64,000 nt of DNA from Cacajao melanocephalus (GCA_963573385.1 CAUYLG010062032.1:124001-188000); one strand, 5' to 3'; positions 13,466 to 26,199 are shown, counted from the first letter of the stretch. Notes: generated from the letters alone by a model not told the origin. Numbers and translations are program-made.

Positions 13466-13659
13466 ACTTCCTCAATTACTCAAAAACCAACCTTTGTCAA
13501 AATATGGATAATAGATGTATCCACTTAGGGATGTTGTAATTCTGAATTGGGGTATGAATTAGAAATTGTAGAGCTCGTCTCAAATGTCAATTAATGTGGC
13601 CAGTTTACCTATAATGATTACACAAATGTTTATACTGCTACGCTGTGGCTCTTTACATG

Positions 13660-13990
13660 AAAGAAATTGTAGTCCAGTGGTAGAAAGAAACAGTCGATTT
13701 TAATAAAGTGTGGGATATAGAAAGTGCTGAACAAAGGCATGTGCGTGGCTGAACTGCAGTGGTCTTGCAAAGTTCTTACTCAGAGGAGATTTTTGGACTA
13801 AAAGTTGAACGACGTGTAAGATTTTGGTGAGTGGACATGGTTGAAAAGTTTGTTGTGGTTAATTTGTCAGAGAAGTCTAATAGGAGATAATTGGATAAGT
13901 AGAATAGGACTAGATAAAGGATGGTGGAGGGGTCTTAAATGCCCCAGAGAGACTGGCATAGCTGAAGAAGAGGGCCAAAATGAGTAAAAA
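13660..13990 (-). repeat. L2-like fragment
   Basis: In reverse orientation it follows the L2 3'-UTR order: a GATATAGAAAGTGCTGAAC segment, an AGAGGAGATTTTTGGACTAA segment (cf. 'gaggaggtgacatttgagc') and a GACATGGTTGAAAAGT segment. Strongly diverged. Confidence 0.45.
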
Positions 13991-14144
13991 AAAGCAGAAG
14001 TGAAATGGGGTTTACTTATTAAACATATAACACTGGTGATAGTAGAAAGAATGTACGATACATTTTGGTAAAATATTCTGGTAAAATAATACACTGAGTT
14101 CATGCTTTGAACTTCCCCCTCAACCTTAAACACAGCACAGTAGT

Positions 14145-15335
<1,191 letters not shown>

Positions 15336-15668
15336 GGGCTAGGCGTAGTGACTCATGCCTGTAATGCCAACACTTTGGGAGAACAAGGCAGGAGGATCGA
15401 TTTGAGCCCAGGAGTTTGAGACCAGTCTGGGCAACATAGAGAGACCCATATCTACCAAAAAAAAAGAAAGAAAAAAGGCAAAAAAAAAAAAATGGCTGGT
15501 CATGGGCATGGTGGCACATGCTTATAGTCCCAGCTACTTGGGAGGCTGAAGAGGGAGGATTGCTTGAGCCTGGGAGTTTGAGGCTGCAAGACAGAGTACA
15601 GCTCTGATTGCACCACTGTACTCTGTCCTGGATGACAGAGTAAGACCCTGTCTCAAGAAAAAAAAATA
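15336..15668 (+). mobile_element. Alu (AluJ-like)
   Basis: Both Alu arms are present, with an expanded A/G-rich middle linker (15457-15493). The right arm has GAGGCTGCAAGA in place of the AluS GAGGTTGCAGTG, an AluJ trait. Strongly diverged, so an old copy. The 161-codon minus-strand frame covering 15286-15771 is antisense Alu sequence plus flank. Confidence 0.92.
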
Positions 15669-15785
15669 AACTGCCAAACACCATTCTATGTACGTTACAA
15701 ATATTATTAAATGTAGTTTTTACAGATGAGGAAGCTAGAACAGAGAGATTAGGTAATTTGCTCAAACTCACACAGCTAGGGGAAG
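15669..15785 (-). repeat. MIR SINE fragment
   Basis: Reverse-orientation MIR core: ACAGATGAGGAAGCTAGAAC, GAGATTAGGTAATTTGCTCA and CTCACACAGCTAG. Confidence 0.8.
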
Positions 15786-15861
15786 AAATAACAAAATCTC
15801 ATAAAATAGCTATATTTAAAAGTCAAAGAAGAAAGAAAAGCCAGAAAACAAAAACTAACAG

Positions 15862-16418
15862 TGTATTAGTCAGGGTTCCCTAGGGGGACAGAATGAATAG
15901 GATAGATGTATATATGAAGGGGAGTTTATTAAGGAATATTGACACACGATCACAAGGTGAAATCCCACAATAGGACAATAGGGTGTCTGCAAGCTAAGGA
16001 ACAGGGAAGCCAGTTTGAGTCCCAAAACCTCAAAAGTAGGGAAGCCAGCAATGCAGCCTTCAGTCTGTGGCCAAAAGCCTGAGTGCCCTGACAAGCCACT
16101 GGTGTTAAGTCCAAAAGTCCAGAAGGTGAGGAACTTGGAATCTGATGTTTGAGGGCCACAAGCATCCAGCACGGGAGAAAGATGATGAAGGCTGGAAGAT
16201 TCAGCAAGTCAAGTTCTTCCAAGTTCTTCTGCCTGCTTTATTCTAGCATTACTGGCAGTTGATCAGATGGTACCCACCCAGACTGACAGTGTGTCTGCCT
16301 CTTCCAGTCCACTGACTCAAATGTTAATCTCCTTTGGCAACACCCTCACAGACACACCCAGAAACAATACTCTGCATCCCTCAACCCAATCAAGTTTAAG
16401 CTTTGTATGAACCATCAT
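15862..16418 (-). mobile_element. MLT2A-type LTR (ERVL)
   Basis: Starts TGTATTAGTCAGGGTTCCCT and follows the MLT2A LTR throughout: AGGGGAGTTTATTAAGGA, TCACAAGGTGAAATCCCAC, CAGCACGGGAGAAAGATGA, AATGTTAATCTCCTTTGGCA, CACAGACACACCCAG, and finally AACCATCA near 16411. No internal viral sequence, so a solo or fragmentary LTR. Two minus-strand frames inside (15870-16222) are non-coding chance frames. Confidence 0.9.
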
Positions 16419-17049
16419 GGAAGCATAGTTAGAATATTCAAAAAGAATGAAGAGATACAGGTTTCTAAGCATCAAAAGAAGAGAGAATTTTGAAGTAAAA
16501 TGTACAGTCAAGTGCATCAAGTCTTCAGAGAACGATCAAAACAGTGGAAGCTATGAGTATGCTATAGAGTTTAGTAGACCTTGAGTGACTTTCAAGAGAT
16601 GATAGATTAAAAAGAGAACGATAGGATAATAGAGAAGAAAGACAGCTAAAATGATTCATTTTCGTTAAGATAAAAAGAAAATTAAGTGTACTTGTGTGAA
16701 GAACGTAGCATATTTAGTGAGGATTCAAAGGACATACCACTCTATCCAGTCAAGAAATGAGATCTTAATTTGAGAAAGGAGATGGAATGCTTTTCATGTG
16801 AAGAAGGAATAAAGGAAGGAGGAAGGGAAGGAAAGACAAGGAAGGATGGATGATGATACAACAGTGTTTGTGTGTGGTTTTAATTGATAGACAAGAGACA
16901 TATTTCCTAATGGCCTTGTTTAATGACTCTAAATGACCTTGTGCCTCCTTCATTGAGAAGCTGATTTTTTCTTTATTTTTTTCTTTTTCTTTTTCTTTTT
17001 TGTTGTTCTATGTGACAGATGCTTTAATGAGCAAAATTTAGGTGCTTCC
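16419..17049. other. No recognised feature; T-rich tract near 16966-17005
   Basis: Purine-rich then T-rich sequence before the L1 at 17050. There is a short GGAA-type run near 16805-16840 and a CTTTTT-rich run near 16966-17005. Nothing else is assigned. Confidence 0.4.
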
Positions 17050-18720
17050 ACTTATTTATTTCTATTATACTTTAAGTTCTGGGGTACATCTGCAGAATGT
17101 GCAGGTTTGGCACAGGTATACACACACCATGGTGGTTTGCTGCATCCATCACCCCGTCATCCACATTAAGTATTTCTCGTAATGCTATCCCTCCCCTATC
17201 CCCTACACCCTGGTATCTCTCCCCTAGCCCCCAACCCCCCGATGTTCCCCTCCCTGTGTCCATGTGTTCCCATTGTTAAACTCCCACTTGAGTGAGAACA
17301 TTTAGTGTTTGGTTTTCTGTTCTTGTGTCAGTTTGCTGAGAATGATGGTTTCCAGCTTTATCCATGTCCCTGCAAAGGACATGAACTCATCCTTTTTTAC
17401 GGCTGCATACTATTCCATGGTGTATATGTGCCACATTTTCTTTATTCAATTTATCACTGATGGGCATTTGGGTTGGTTCCAGGTCTTTGCTATTGTGAAC
17501 AGTGCTGCAATAAACATACATGTACATGTATCTTTATAATAGAATGATTTATAATCCTTTGGGTATATACCCGGTAATGGGATTGCTGGGTCAAATGGTA
17601 TTTCTAGTTCTGGATTCTTAAAGAGTCACCACAGTCTTCCACAATGGTTGAAGTAGTTTATACTCCCACCAATAGTGTAAAAGCATTCCCATTTCTTCAC
17701 ATCCTTTCCAGCATCTCTTATCTCCCGATTTTTTGATGATCGCCATTTTAACTGGCATGAAATGGTATCTCCATATGGTTTTGATTTGCATTTCTCTAAT
17801 GACCAGTGATGATGAGCTTTTTTCCATATGTTTGTTAGCCGCATAAATATCTTCTTTTGAGAAGTATCTGTTTATCCTTTGCCCACTTTTTGATGGGTTT
17901 TTTTTCTTGTAAATCTGTTTTAGTTCTTTGTAGATTCTGGATATTAGCCGTTTGTCAGATGGGTAGATTGCAATAACTTTTTCCCATTCTGTTGCTTGCC
18001 GGTTTATGCTAATGATAGTTTCTTTTGCTGAGCAGATGCTCTTAAGTTTAATAAGATCCGATTTGTCTATTTTGGCTTTTGTTGCCATTGCTGTTGGTGT
18101 TTAGTCATGAAGTCTTTGCCTACGCTTATGTCCTGAATGGTATTGTGTAGGTTTTCTTCTAGGGTTTTTATGGTGTTAGGTCTTATGTTTAAATCTTTAA
18201 TCCAGCTTGAGTTAATTTTTGTATAATGTGTAAGGAAGGGATCCAGTTTCAGCTTTCTGCATATGGCTAGCCAGTTTCCCTAACACATTTATTAAACAGG
18301 GAATCCTTTCCCCATTGCTTGTTTTTGTCAGGGTTGTCAAAGATCAGATGGTTGTAGATGTGTGGCATTGCTTCAGAGGCCTCTGTTCCCTTCCATTGGT
18401 CTATATCTCTGTTTTGGTACCAGTACCATGCTGTTTTGATTAGCCTTGTAGCATAGTTTTAAGTCAGGTTGCGTGATACCTCCAGCTTTTTTTTTTTTTT
18501 TTTTTCTTTTTTACTTAGGATTGTCTTGGCTATGTGGGCTCTTCTTTGGAATGCTTTTCCATCTGTTTGTGTCCTCTCTTATTTCCTTAAGCAGTGGTTT
18601 GTAGTTCTTGAAGACGCCCTTCACATTCCTTGTTAGTTGTATTCCTAGGTATTTTATTCTCTTAGTAGCAATTGTGAATGGGAGTTCACTCCGGATTTGG
18701 CTCTCTGTTTGTCTGTTATT
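17050..18720 (-). mobile_element. 5'-truncated primate L1 (L1P type)
   Basis: On the minus strand this is the last 1.67 kb of an L1: the ORF2 C-terminal part, then the 3'-UTR, ending TATACTTTAAGTTCTGGGGTAC in reverse near 17060. The plus-strand text from CTATTATACTTTAAGTTCTG to GGCTCTCTGTTTGTCTGTTATT is continuous L1. The 5' end is lost at 18720, the usual result of incomplete reverse transcription. A T-run has expanded at about 18487-18506. I could not define a target duplication. Confidence 0.93.
17277..18720 (-). pseudogene. L1 ORF2 C-terminal remnant
   Basis: The C-terminal third of the L1 ORF2 protein (the reverse-transcriptase/endonuclease protein of L1) is recognisable. Minus-strand frame 18088-17618 gives 156 residues with the family segments [32 protein letters not shown] and [22 protein letters not shown] near its end. 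It lacks the endonuclease domain and the reverse-transcriptase catalytic region, has frame breaks upstream and downstream, and the usual TGA stop codon position reads TTA. Dead remnant. Confidence 0.9.
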
Positions 18721-18763
18721 CTGTTTTAATTCTCCCTATATGGTAAGGCACTATTTAAAAATT

Positions 18764-18833
18764 AGTTCAAACAACTCCAGTAAACATGGATTTGTTATAG
18801 TTCAAACAACTCCAGCAAACATGGATTTGTTAA
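18764..18833. repeat. 35-bp tandem duplication
   Basis: Two head-to-tail copies of a 35-bp unit beginning AGTTCAAACAACTCCAG at 18764-18798 and 18799-18833. They differ by a T/C change after CCAG and at the last base. It lies 44 bp beyond the 5' end of the truncated L1. Confidence 0.9.
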
Positions 18834-19620
18834 AAAATAAAAATCCATTTTTAAAAAAGAAATGTTAAGATGCAAACTTACCTATGTTTGACGGAATGTT
18901 TTCAAAAATTTTAATAAGGTAGGAAGTGGAAGACAATTCTTATAATTTAAGGTATAAGAGTAGCTTGGAAACTAAAATTATTGAAAATATTTGAAATATT
19001 TATTCCGTGAAATTCAGTAGTCAATTAGAATAAAGGCCTATTCTGCTCTGTATTCAAAGTGAAACACTGGATACTTTTTTTGTCTCCAAAGTGAAATTGG
19101 GTATTTACAATTTCACTTGCCTTGGTAAGTTTCCAAGTCACAGATTTCTGCTGATGTTTTTACTATATTGTTGCATAATTGTAAGGTAAGTTTTGTCTCA
19201 ATGTCAACTTTTTTCACTAACTAACTAAAAATTTCTCTGGGTCAAGGGAAAAACAATGAGCTAAAGAGTGGCAAAGTTGTATTGAGGACACACTGACATG
19301 CATACATGTATATAAATTACACATTCATTACACATGTGTGTGTAACTTTGTATGTGTCTGAGAGTGTATGTGTATGAAGTATCCCAACAAAAGTTGAGAC
19401 AATAGTAGTCACCCAGCCTAGTTGAGAATTTTCAAACAGCAATAAAACCAAATAAAAGTAATTCTGCTTTTTATCACCAAGTAGTAGCTATTCTACACAA
19501 CAGTGATAAGATATTCCTCCTAGAAAAAAAATTCAGTTAGTCTCATTTTCAAACATGATCTGTGGTTACAGTTACATTTTAGTGTGTACATATTTACGTA
19601 TATAAGCACCTTTTGTTTCT
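18834..19620. other. No recognised feature; TG-rich patch near 19295-19375
   Basis: AT-rich, with an ACATGTATATAAATTACACA / GTGTGTGTAACTTTG-like patch. No family assigned. Confidence 0.4.
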
Positions 19621-19835
19621 TATTTTCTAACGACTTTATTGAGATATAATTCACATACCATACATCCATTTAAAGTGTATAATTCAATGATTTTTGGTAT
19701 ACCACATTATTTTTTTAAAACTTTGTAGTAGAAACATATGTATCATAAAATTTGTCATTTAACCATTTTAAATGTACAATGTAGTGGCATTAATTAGATG
19801 ACTATGACTTCATCTCATGTATTATTTCATTTACT
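19621..19835 (-). repeat. L1M 3'-end fragment
   Basis: CGACTTTATTGAGATATAAT, TTCACATACCATACATCC and TTTAAAGTGTATAATTCAAT are the reverse-orientation 3' end of mammalian-wide L1M elements. Confidence 0.8.
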
Positions 19836-19984
19836 ATGGATAATGCCACAAATCAGTATCCTCAGATATAGTTTGTGCAAGTGCTTGCATAGAAGAGAAA
19901 GCTCTCATCTGGGAGGGCTAATGATAAGGACCAAGAATGATAAAGAGAAGAAAGGGCTGGTCTTTTCTTAAGATTACTACATTA

Positions 19985-20240
19985 CATTTTTTAAATTGAT
20001 ATATAATAATTTCACATATTTGTGGAATAGTGATGTTGTGATATATATGATGAACAGTGAACAGATCAGGGTAATTAGCATGTCTATCGTTTCAAACATT
20101 TATCATGTTTAGATCATGCAATATCCGCTCTTCTTCAGATTATATAAGCATTCAATATTCAATGATCTTATTGGGATCATTCAATATCCCATTTTAAAAT
20201 GATATCCTTCAGATCATATCAATATTTTCTCATTTAAATT
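19985..20240 (-). repeat. L1M (L1MA/L1MB-like) 3'-UTR fragment
   Basis: TTTTTAAATTGATATATAAT, GATCAGGGTAATTAGCATGT and CAAACATTTATCATGTTTAG match the well-known reverse-orientation L1M 3'-UTR block. The tail repeats ATTCAATAT and GATCATTCAATATCC-like words. Confidence 0.8.
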
Positions 20241-20864
20241 TTATGTTTAAAGTTACTTTTTGTTTAGTAAACATTATAGTCTATGTAGAAAGTTTGGAGA
20301 ATTCCCAGTTATATCACTCAAGCTGACATATGTCATTTTAAGTTCAGAGTAGGAGGTTAGATCTCATTTTGTATCTGTTTCCTGTGGTACTGTATAGCCC
20401 TGCATTTAAACAGTAAATTCATAGTAAAATTGATTGTAAATATGAAGAACCAGAATTTGAATTACATTTCTGTCATTCTATATGACCACTTGGGGTTTGT
20501 GTTTGTATTTAAACTTCAAAACAGTGAAACAGAGTGAATATTAGGAGGTATGATATTTGTGTTTTGTTCTAATTTTAGTTAATCCATCAACTATTTTATA
20601 GAATTTGCAAAATATTTTCAAAATTGAAATTTATTATTAGCTTTAATTGTATATTTTAAAACTAAAATGTAAATCAAGAAAATAAGAATTATTACTGATA
20701 TTTACCCGATTCTTACTAAAAATCATTCTTACTAAAAATCACTCTTCTAGAAGAGGAGCGTTTCAGAAAGTGATCTGTTCTATGAATCAAATATGCTGCA
20801 TATTTCACTGCACTGAAGAAAAAGGCATCTGGGTCATTTACCACCGATTTCAGTCCATCACAAA

Positions 20865-20909
<45 letters not shown>

Positions 20910-22219
20910 TGCTTGGTGAAGAGAGAATAAACGTGTTGAGACAGAATACCATTTTAATATTTAAGTTTTTTCTTAGGAGGACACTTACTCTCTTGTTATG
21001 AGTTTATGGTATTTCATGATCTTCTGTACCCACCATATCAGCAAAGATGTCCACTTTTACTAGATATTTTTGCATTGGGGTCCCTCCAATATCCAGACTA
21101 AGTGTAACACCCGTACCAACTGCAGTGGCAGTGGATTGCCATGACAGATCACACCAACTCAAGATGATTGTGCACATCTCTTCTCAATGATGTCAAATTA
21201 GTAGCTTGAAATTAGCCGTGAGGTATATTTACACCACTAAGTGCTAAAACCAGGACGTTGTTTCCCTGCAGAAAACTAGTTGTTAAACATTTAGTAGCAC
21301 ACTACCAAGTTAAGAGGAAGATGAAAAACATTTTTAATGCAATATGAATAGAAGTTAACACTGGGCCGTGCTTTGTTATATTAAAAAAACGGGGGGTGGG
21401 GGGACTGAAAATCCTTGGCATATCTTAATGAGGAATTCCAGAAAGATAAAAACATTACCAATCTTAGGGTAGGACGATTCTCTAGTGCTTGAATAGAATG
21501 CCCAAATACCCTTATCATCCACCTTGGATTCCTTGTTTTGAATAACTTACACTGGTTTTTATTTAAATTTTCTGTTCTTACCATTTTTATGATTGCCCTA
21601 ACAATAGCTATCCAGTGCTACAGCAGTCAGCAAATTATTTGCATATTTTTTCTTTTTAAACCCCATCTCTACTACAATGTATTTTAAATATGTTGGTTTT
21701 CTTTAACATTTCACAATAAATTAATATCCCTCACGTTTCTAACTTCTAATGGAAATATCAGGGATATGTAAAAGCTGTCATATTTACTTTTAAAGACATT
21801 TCTATTTTTGAATCCGTTGCTTTACATAATTTTGTCTAATTAATCAGATAGCTTCCTAGAGAAGCACATGAACCCTAAGAAATAAAATGTGAATAGATTC
21901 TGAGACCACAAAGATTCACAAGTGTTTGTTTTGTAATACCACAGTAGAGATAACCCGTAGGGTGCAACAACTCTCACTGAAGCACTTTGAGGTAGAAAGA
22001 CCTTCATTCGTTATCTTTTAAAATGAGAATGCTACTACAGATAAATTTTATAAAGCTTTTCTATCTTGGTTTCTAATTAAAGGATCAAAAAGTCAAAGCT
22101 AATAATAATGATGAATGTTAATTTACTCATTAAATGCAAAACCTGTTTTTTTTTTAAATCATATGACACAACAAAAATTACCACTTTCCATAGAATTTGA
22201 TGATCACTGAAAATATGAA
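20241..22219. other. No recognised feature apart from an AT microsatellite
   Basis: AT-rich, unique-looking. A G-run (ACGGGGGGTGGGGGGACTG) lies at 21389-21407. No coding signal. Confidence 0.4.
20868..20908. repeat. (AT)n microsatellite
   Basis: Uninterrupted alternating AT of about 40 bp. Confidence 0.97.
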
Positions 22220-22350
22220 TTTATTCTCCGTTACTGTACCTTTGACTCAATCCCTGTTAACCTGTTTTTCTTATTTCCTCATCTTTAAAATAAGAAGATT
22301 CAGTTATATAATCATTAGAATCCTTTCCATTTCAATAATTCTATGACAAT
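22220..22350 (+). repeat. MIR-related SINE fragment
   Basis: Follows the MIR-type 3' pattern: TTATTTCCTCATCTTTAAAA, TAAGAAGATTCAGTTATATAATC and TTTCAATAATTCTATGACA (cf. 'ttccagctctaaaattctatga'). Confidence 0.55.
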
Positions 22351-22419
22351 GTTTCTTTTAACCTGCATTTTCTCTGTATTTCTTATACAATGAGTTTACT
22401 GTTCTTTGAAGTTACAGAA

Positions 22420-22600
22420 AGAAAATAGGTTTGGGGATCAGACAACCCTCACCTTAAATTATGTTCTGCCACACACTAAATACAAATCTTTAAAATGCTA
22501 TTTATACTTTCCGAGATCAGCTCTTTCATTCCTGAAAGGAAGATGAAGATAAAACTTACCTCAATTTTCAATGCCATGAGAATGCTTTGAAGGTTCATTC
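22420..22600 (+). repeat. Probable MIR fragment, followed by a short reverse L2 end
   Basis: CTGCCACACACTAAATACAA, GGAAGATGAAGATAAAACTTACC fit a decayed MIR. Directly after, 22590-22665 reads TTCATTCAATATTTC..ACTTACTAAATGCCAGGCATT, the reverse of the L2 3' terminus. Both are weak. Confidence 0.4.
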
Positions 22601-22654
22601 AATATTTCAAATATATAGAGAGGGCACTTACTAAATGCCAGGCATTAAGGTAAT

Positions 22655-22740
22655 AGATGATAGGTATAGATAGATAGATAATAGATAAGTGATGGATGAT
22701 GGAGACAGATAATAGATCTATGATAGATGATAGATAGTAG
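22655..22740. repeat. GATA/GATG-type microsatellite (left part)
   Basis: Degenerate GATA/GATGATA repeats. A similar degenerate pattern (TAGATATAATAGATATTTGATAAC) resumes at about 22960, so the 220-bp segment between them looks inserted into this tract. Confidence 0.85.
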
Positions 22741-22816
22741 AAAACACAAAGACAGACATAACATAGAAAAAGGTTTTTCTAAACCTTTTTCTATGTTATG
22801 TCTGTCTTTGTGTTTT
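22741..22816. repeat. Perfect hairpin: 36-bp arms, 4-base loop
   Basis: 22741-22776 and 22781-22816 are exact reverse complements over 36 bp (36 of 36), with the loop TTCT at 22777-22780. The outer end of the left arm meets the GATA tract, while the right arm continues without a break into the HML-like segment. Perfect arms mean a recent event or gene conversion between the arms. Pol III/miRNA function is not indicated: no promoter boxes, and the stem has no bulges. Confidence 0.97.
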
Positions 22817-22960
22817 TCTTTATCCCCCACTATTCCTCTTAGGTCTTTGAACCCTTGTGCAGCGCGGGACGCAGCACGTGCCAGACGTGACGCCTGAACA
22901 GGGACCTGAGCACGGAAACAAGAAACAGAAAAGAGTAAGGTGAAGGGACGCTTGAAACCC
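22781..22960 (+). mobile_element. Possible HML-type (HERV-K superfamily) R-U5/primer-site/leader fragment
   Basis: About 180 bp, much richer in GC and CpG than the surroundings. In order I see a TGTCTGTCTTTGTGTTTTTC segment like betaretroviral U5. An 18-base stretch at 22888-22905 then matches the tRNA-Lys3 primer-binding site at 16 of 18 positions. A GGTGAAGGGACGCT segment at 22939-22952 resembles the HERV-K leader after the primer site. No LTR ends, gag or other viral gene are present, so it is a non-functional scrap corresponding to the 5' end of a viral transcript. It could still be an unrelated GC-rich sequence; the family call rests on three short matches. Confidence 0.4.
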
Positions 22961-25900
22961 TAGATATAATAGATATTTGATAACTAATAGTTAGAGTTCG
23001 TAGACAGGTGATAGAGCAGAGTCTAGAATATGGAATGCATAGTAAGTATGAAATTCTTCCCTCTCCACTCTTCACCTTTTCCCCCATCATTCTTAAAACT
23101 TTCATTACTAATTCCCTATCCCCAAGCAGTTTCATATTATTCAGTACCAACAAGCCATATTGCTTTATGTATATTAGACTGAGCAAGCTGCAAAGGACAA
23201 GGCACAGCAATGCTAAGGGGGAGGTGTCTACCTCTTGGGAAACTGAGCATCATGAGGCTGAAGCATACTGGTCTTTTGTTGGTTTCTTTTTTGGGTATTT
23301 TTTAATAGCTCAATCAAATTTCAATAAGACACATAGTTTACAAATGCTTGTTTATGGCTACTTGTTATGCAGCACAAGATGAAATATACTCAGTAATTCG
23401 CACAATGGTGTAGAAGGCAGTTACTCTTACTGCGCTATTCATAATCGATACTAAATTGATGCAGACAAATAGGGCATAATGCTTTTTTCTGTTTCCAAAT
23501 TTGAACCAGCTATTGAATCATTTATATTTTTTCCCTACTAGAAAATTAGATAGTCTTCATATTGGGGATTTTTAGAATATTTGAGAAAGGAAATTTATTC
23601 AGTTTGCCGTGTGTGATGATAACCTACACTGTAATTCAAGCAAATTTACTTCTCAGGATATAAAATTTCAAGGCATTCAGATAGGAATATTATCTCAGCT
23701 GTTTGTGGGATTTTCATATCTGTTTCTAATTTAATGTGTGTTTCATACTAGAGGTGAAGTATGATTCTCTTGCTGTTATTTTTAACCTTTACAAACTAAA
23801 GCCTCCTTTTCAAATCAGGCTGTTGCAATTTTTCCTTTTATAGCATTAAAAAGTTTCTAAACTATGGTCAAATAGTATATTAAGCAAAGAAAAATACCAA
23901 ACACTCAAAATTTAAAGTCACATGAGTTTAATTATGAACACATATTGCTGTTAAACTCAAAATGGAAATGTAGTTTTATGATTTGTAACAATTAACTGTT
24001 CTAACACCAGTATTACAATATGTAATAGCCTAGATTCTTCATCTTTTTCTTTGTTTTGTCTCCAAGAAAAAGTGCATGAAATTCATCAGAAATTGGTAAA
24101 CTAGAAAAATCTTCAGAAAATATTTCCACTTTTCTTAGCAGTCTATTTGAATAATTAGCAAGTCTTATGATCAGACTGATTTTTTTTTCATTCAGTGAAA
24201 GAAAAGTCACCCTTACAGATTATTATCCCTCCCTTGTGGTAAATGAGGCTATTTAGATGTTTTTGACAAATATATAAGTGGGAAGGAGGACGGTCTTATG
24301 GTGAATTTCACATGCTCTGAAAGGCCTATTATCCAGAAAACATTCCTTTCATTCACTTAAATAAGTCAGATTAAACTACTGTGTAACTTCAAACAAACAC
24401 ATATTAATATAAAATGTTTATATGTTAAATTAGCAGACTTCTTTATGCATTTATTCATTTTACATTATTTAATACCTGTATAATTTAGATATTGTTCTTT
24501 ACTCATTACCATAATAACACATAATCACTGATTAAATAGATCTCAATTTTTATAAAAAGATAGCAAGAAATAGTGCATGTGGCATCTGAAAATTTACATG
24601 GGAACAAGAGGAGGAAAACAGAAATGTCTGAAAAATGAATTTAAAAGCACAAGACATTGAAAATAAAATGTAAGCAAAATCAGATGAAAAATGAGTAGCG
24701 ATAGGTATAAATGGGTAAGAAGTTTCAGAGGAGTCTTTTCTGTGGGTTTCCATCTTCTTATAATCGTGATTCTTTAGTCCTTTACAAATGCCTGGGTTTG
24801 ATTGTTTATGTTAATACTACCACGTAATCATCCCTATAAAGAAAACAACCTCATTCTCTCCCTTCGAACACACACTGCTTTTTTCATGTCTATCAGTTGC
24901 TTTTCTCCTTTCTCTTTGCCATTTCACTATAGATAAATGTGCAGTCAATAATTTGTGCTGTCAAGGAACAGGGAAGAAAATGAATAAAAATACAGATGAC
25001 AGAGTATCAGCTCTGATTCAAATTTTCCATGTCATTATATCATGTGGCTAGAATTTAAGAATATTCCTGTGAAGATATGTTAGCTGGTTTTCACCTTACT
25101 ATCAGTTTCAGTTTCAGGGAGATAATGATCGCCCTAGATATTCATCTCATGACTACTCAAAATTAGTTAACCACTCCTTTTTTTCCCCTTCCACATAAGG
25201 TAAAAATCTCAATTTACTTTAATCCAAATGTGCTGTTTACGTGTTCAAAGCTCCCAAACCTCTGACTCAGACAGCCTTCTTGCAGAAGCAGTGGCCGTGT
25301 CAAATAACTGTACATGACAGTAAAATAATAGTTTTCAGTCACTGGTATTCATTAAAGAATTTACATTAATAAATTTTCTTCTGAGAGTCCAAAGTGGGCA
25401 TAACATTATGGCACACACTACATGGCCTCTCCCCTTCTTGAGGATATGAAGGCCATTTTACAAGAACCAAACACAAACCCCTCCTTCGGTCATCTGTGCT
25501 CAAGCCAAAACCTAACTATGCAGCATTCCATCAAGATGTTTATTTGTGAGATAAAGGATGTCCCAGCAATTCATAAAATGTGAAAGCTCTGCCCAAATAG
25601 GAAGTGTTGCATGGTGTGGTAAAAACATTCTTAAATCACTTTGATCATTAGTTTCCACTAACGAACCCTGTGCTATTGGAATTACCAGTATTCCAGGATC
25701 TTGCTCCTGTTATATGAATAAAGATAACAGGTGATTCAGAAAAGAATAGATATAGCAAAGAATGATGCAAAGCTAAGTTAGGAAGGTACCTATGATTATT
25801 TAGAAGGGTCATTTCAATTTATGATAAAGGGAAGAGTCCTAAGCAATGAATGGTTTCTTTAGTGATAGAGAGCTCCTCATTAAAAACAGAATAAGGGCTT

Positions 25901-26199
25901 AACTTCTGATATTCTCAATACCTTAGGGTTTGTTGTTTTCTTGATGGAAAGTCAAATTCTCCAACCCTAAAATAATATCATTACTATTCTTTTAACCATT
26001 TTAAATTCCCTTAAATGATGGCCTTCTCGCCTCTATATTGTTATGTCAACAGTTATTACGGAAAAGAATGTAAGACCATTTCAAAATTTACAAAATTCTC
26101 CCTAATTATTCTTGGTTTCTAGTTGTTACTAAAAAAAGAAAAAAAACTAGGTTTTGGGGGGAAAAAATTTAGGTATAAAATATATTTTATATGCATCCT
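22961..26199. other. No recognised feature, long AT-rich stretch
   Basis: About 3.2 kb with no repeat family I can name. Open frames of 60-125 codons (for example 22839-23210 minus, 23008-23382 plus, 24013-24210 minus) overlap each other on opposite strands or lack any domain. The 25200-25560 part is slightly GC-richer and unique-looking. Confidence 0.4.

Noticed and set aside
22741..22816. Hairpin as a microRNA precursor
   Set aside because: Perfectly paired stem with no bulges, located at an insertion junction; nothing suggests processing. Better explained by an inverted duplication.
22850..22960. CpG island promoter
   Set aside because: Only about 110 bp with few CpGs, far below island size, and it looks inserted.
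22839..23382. Overlapping 123- and 124-codon frames on opposite strands
   Set aside because: Opposite-strand overlap, no domains, and they start inside the HML-like insertion; chance frames.
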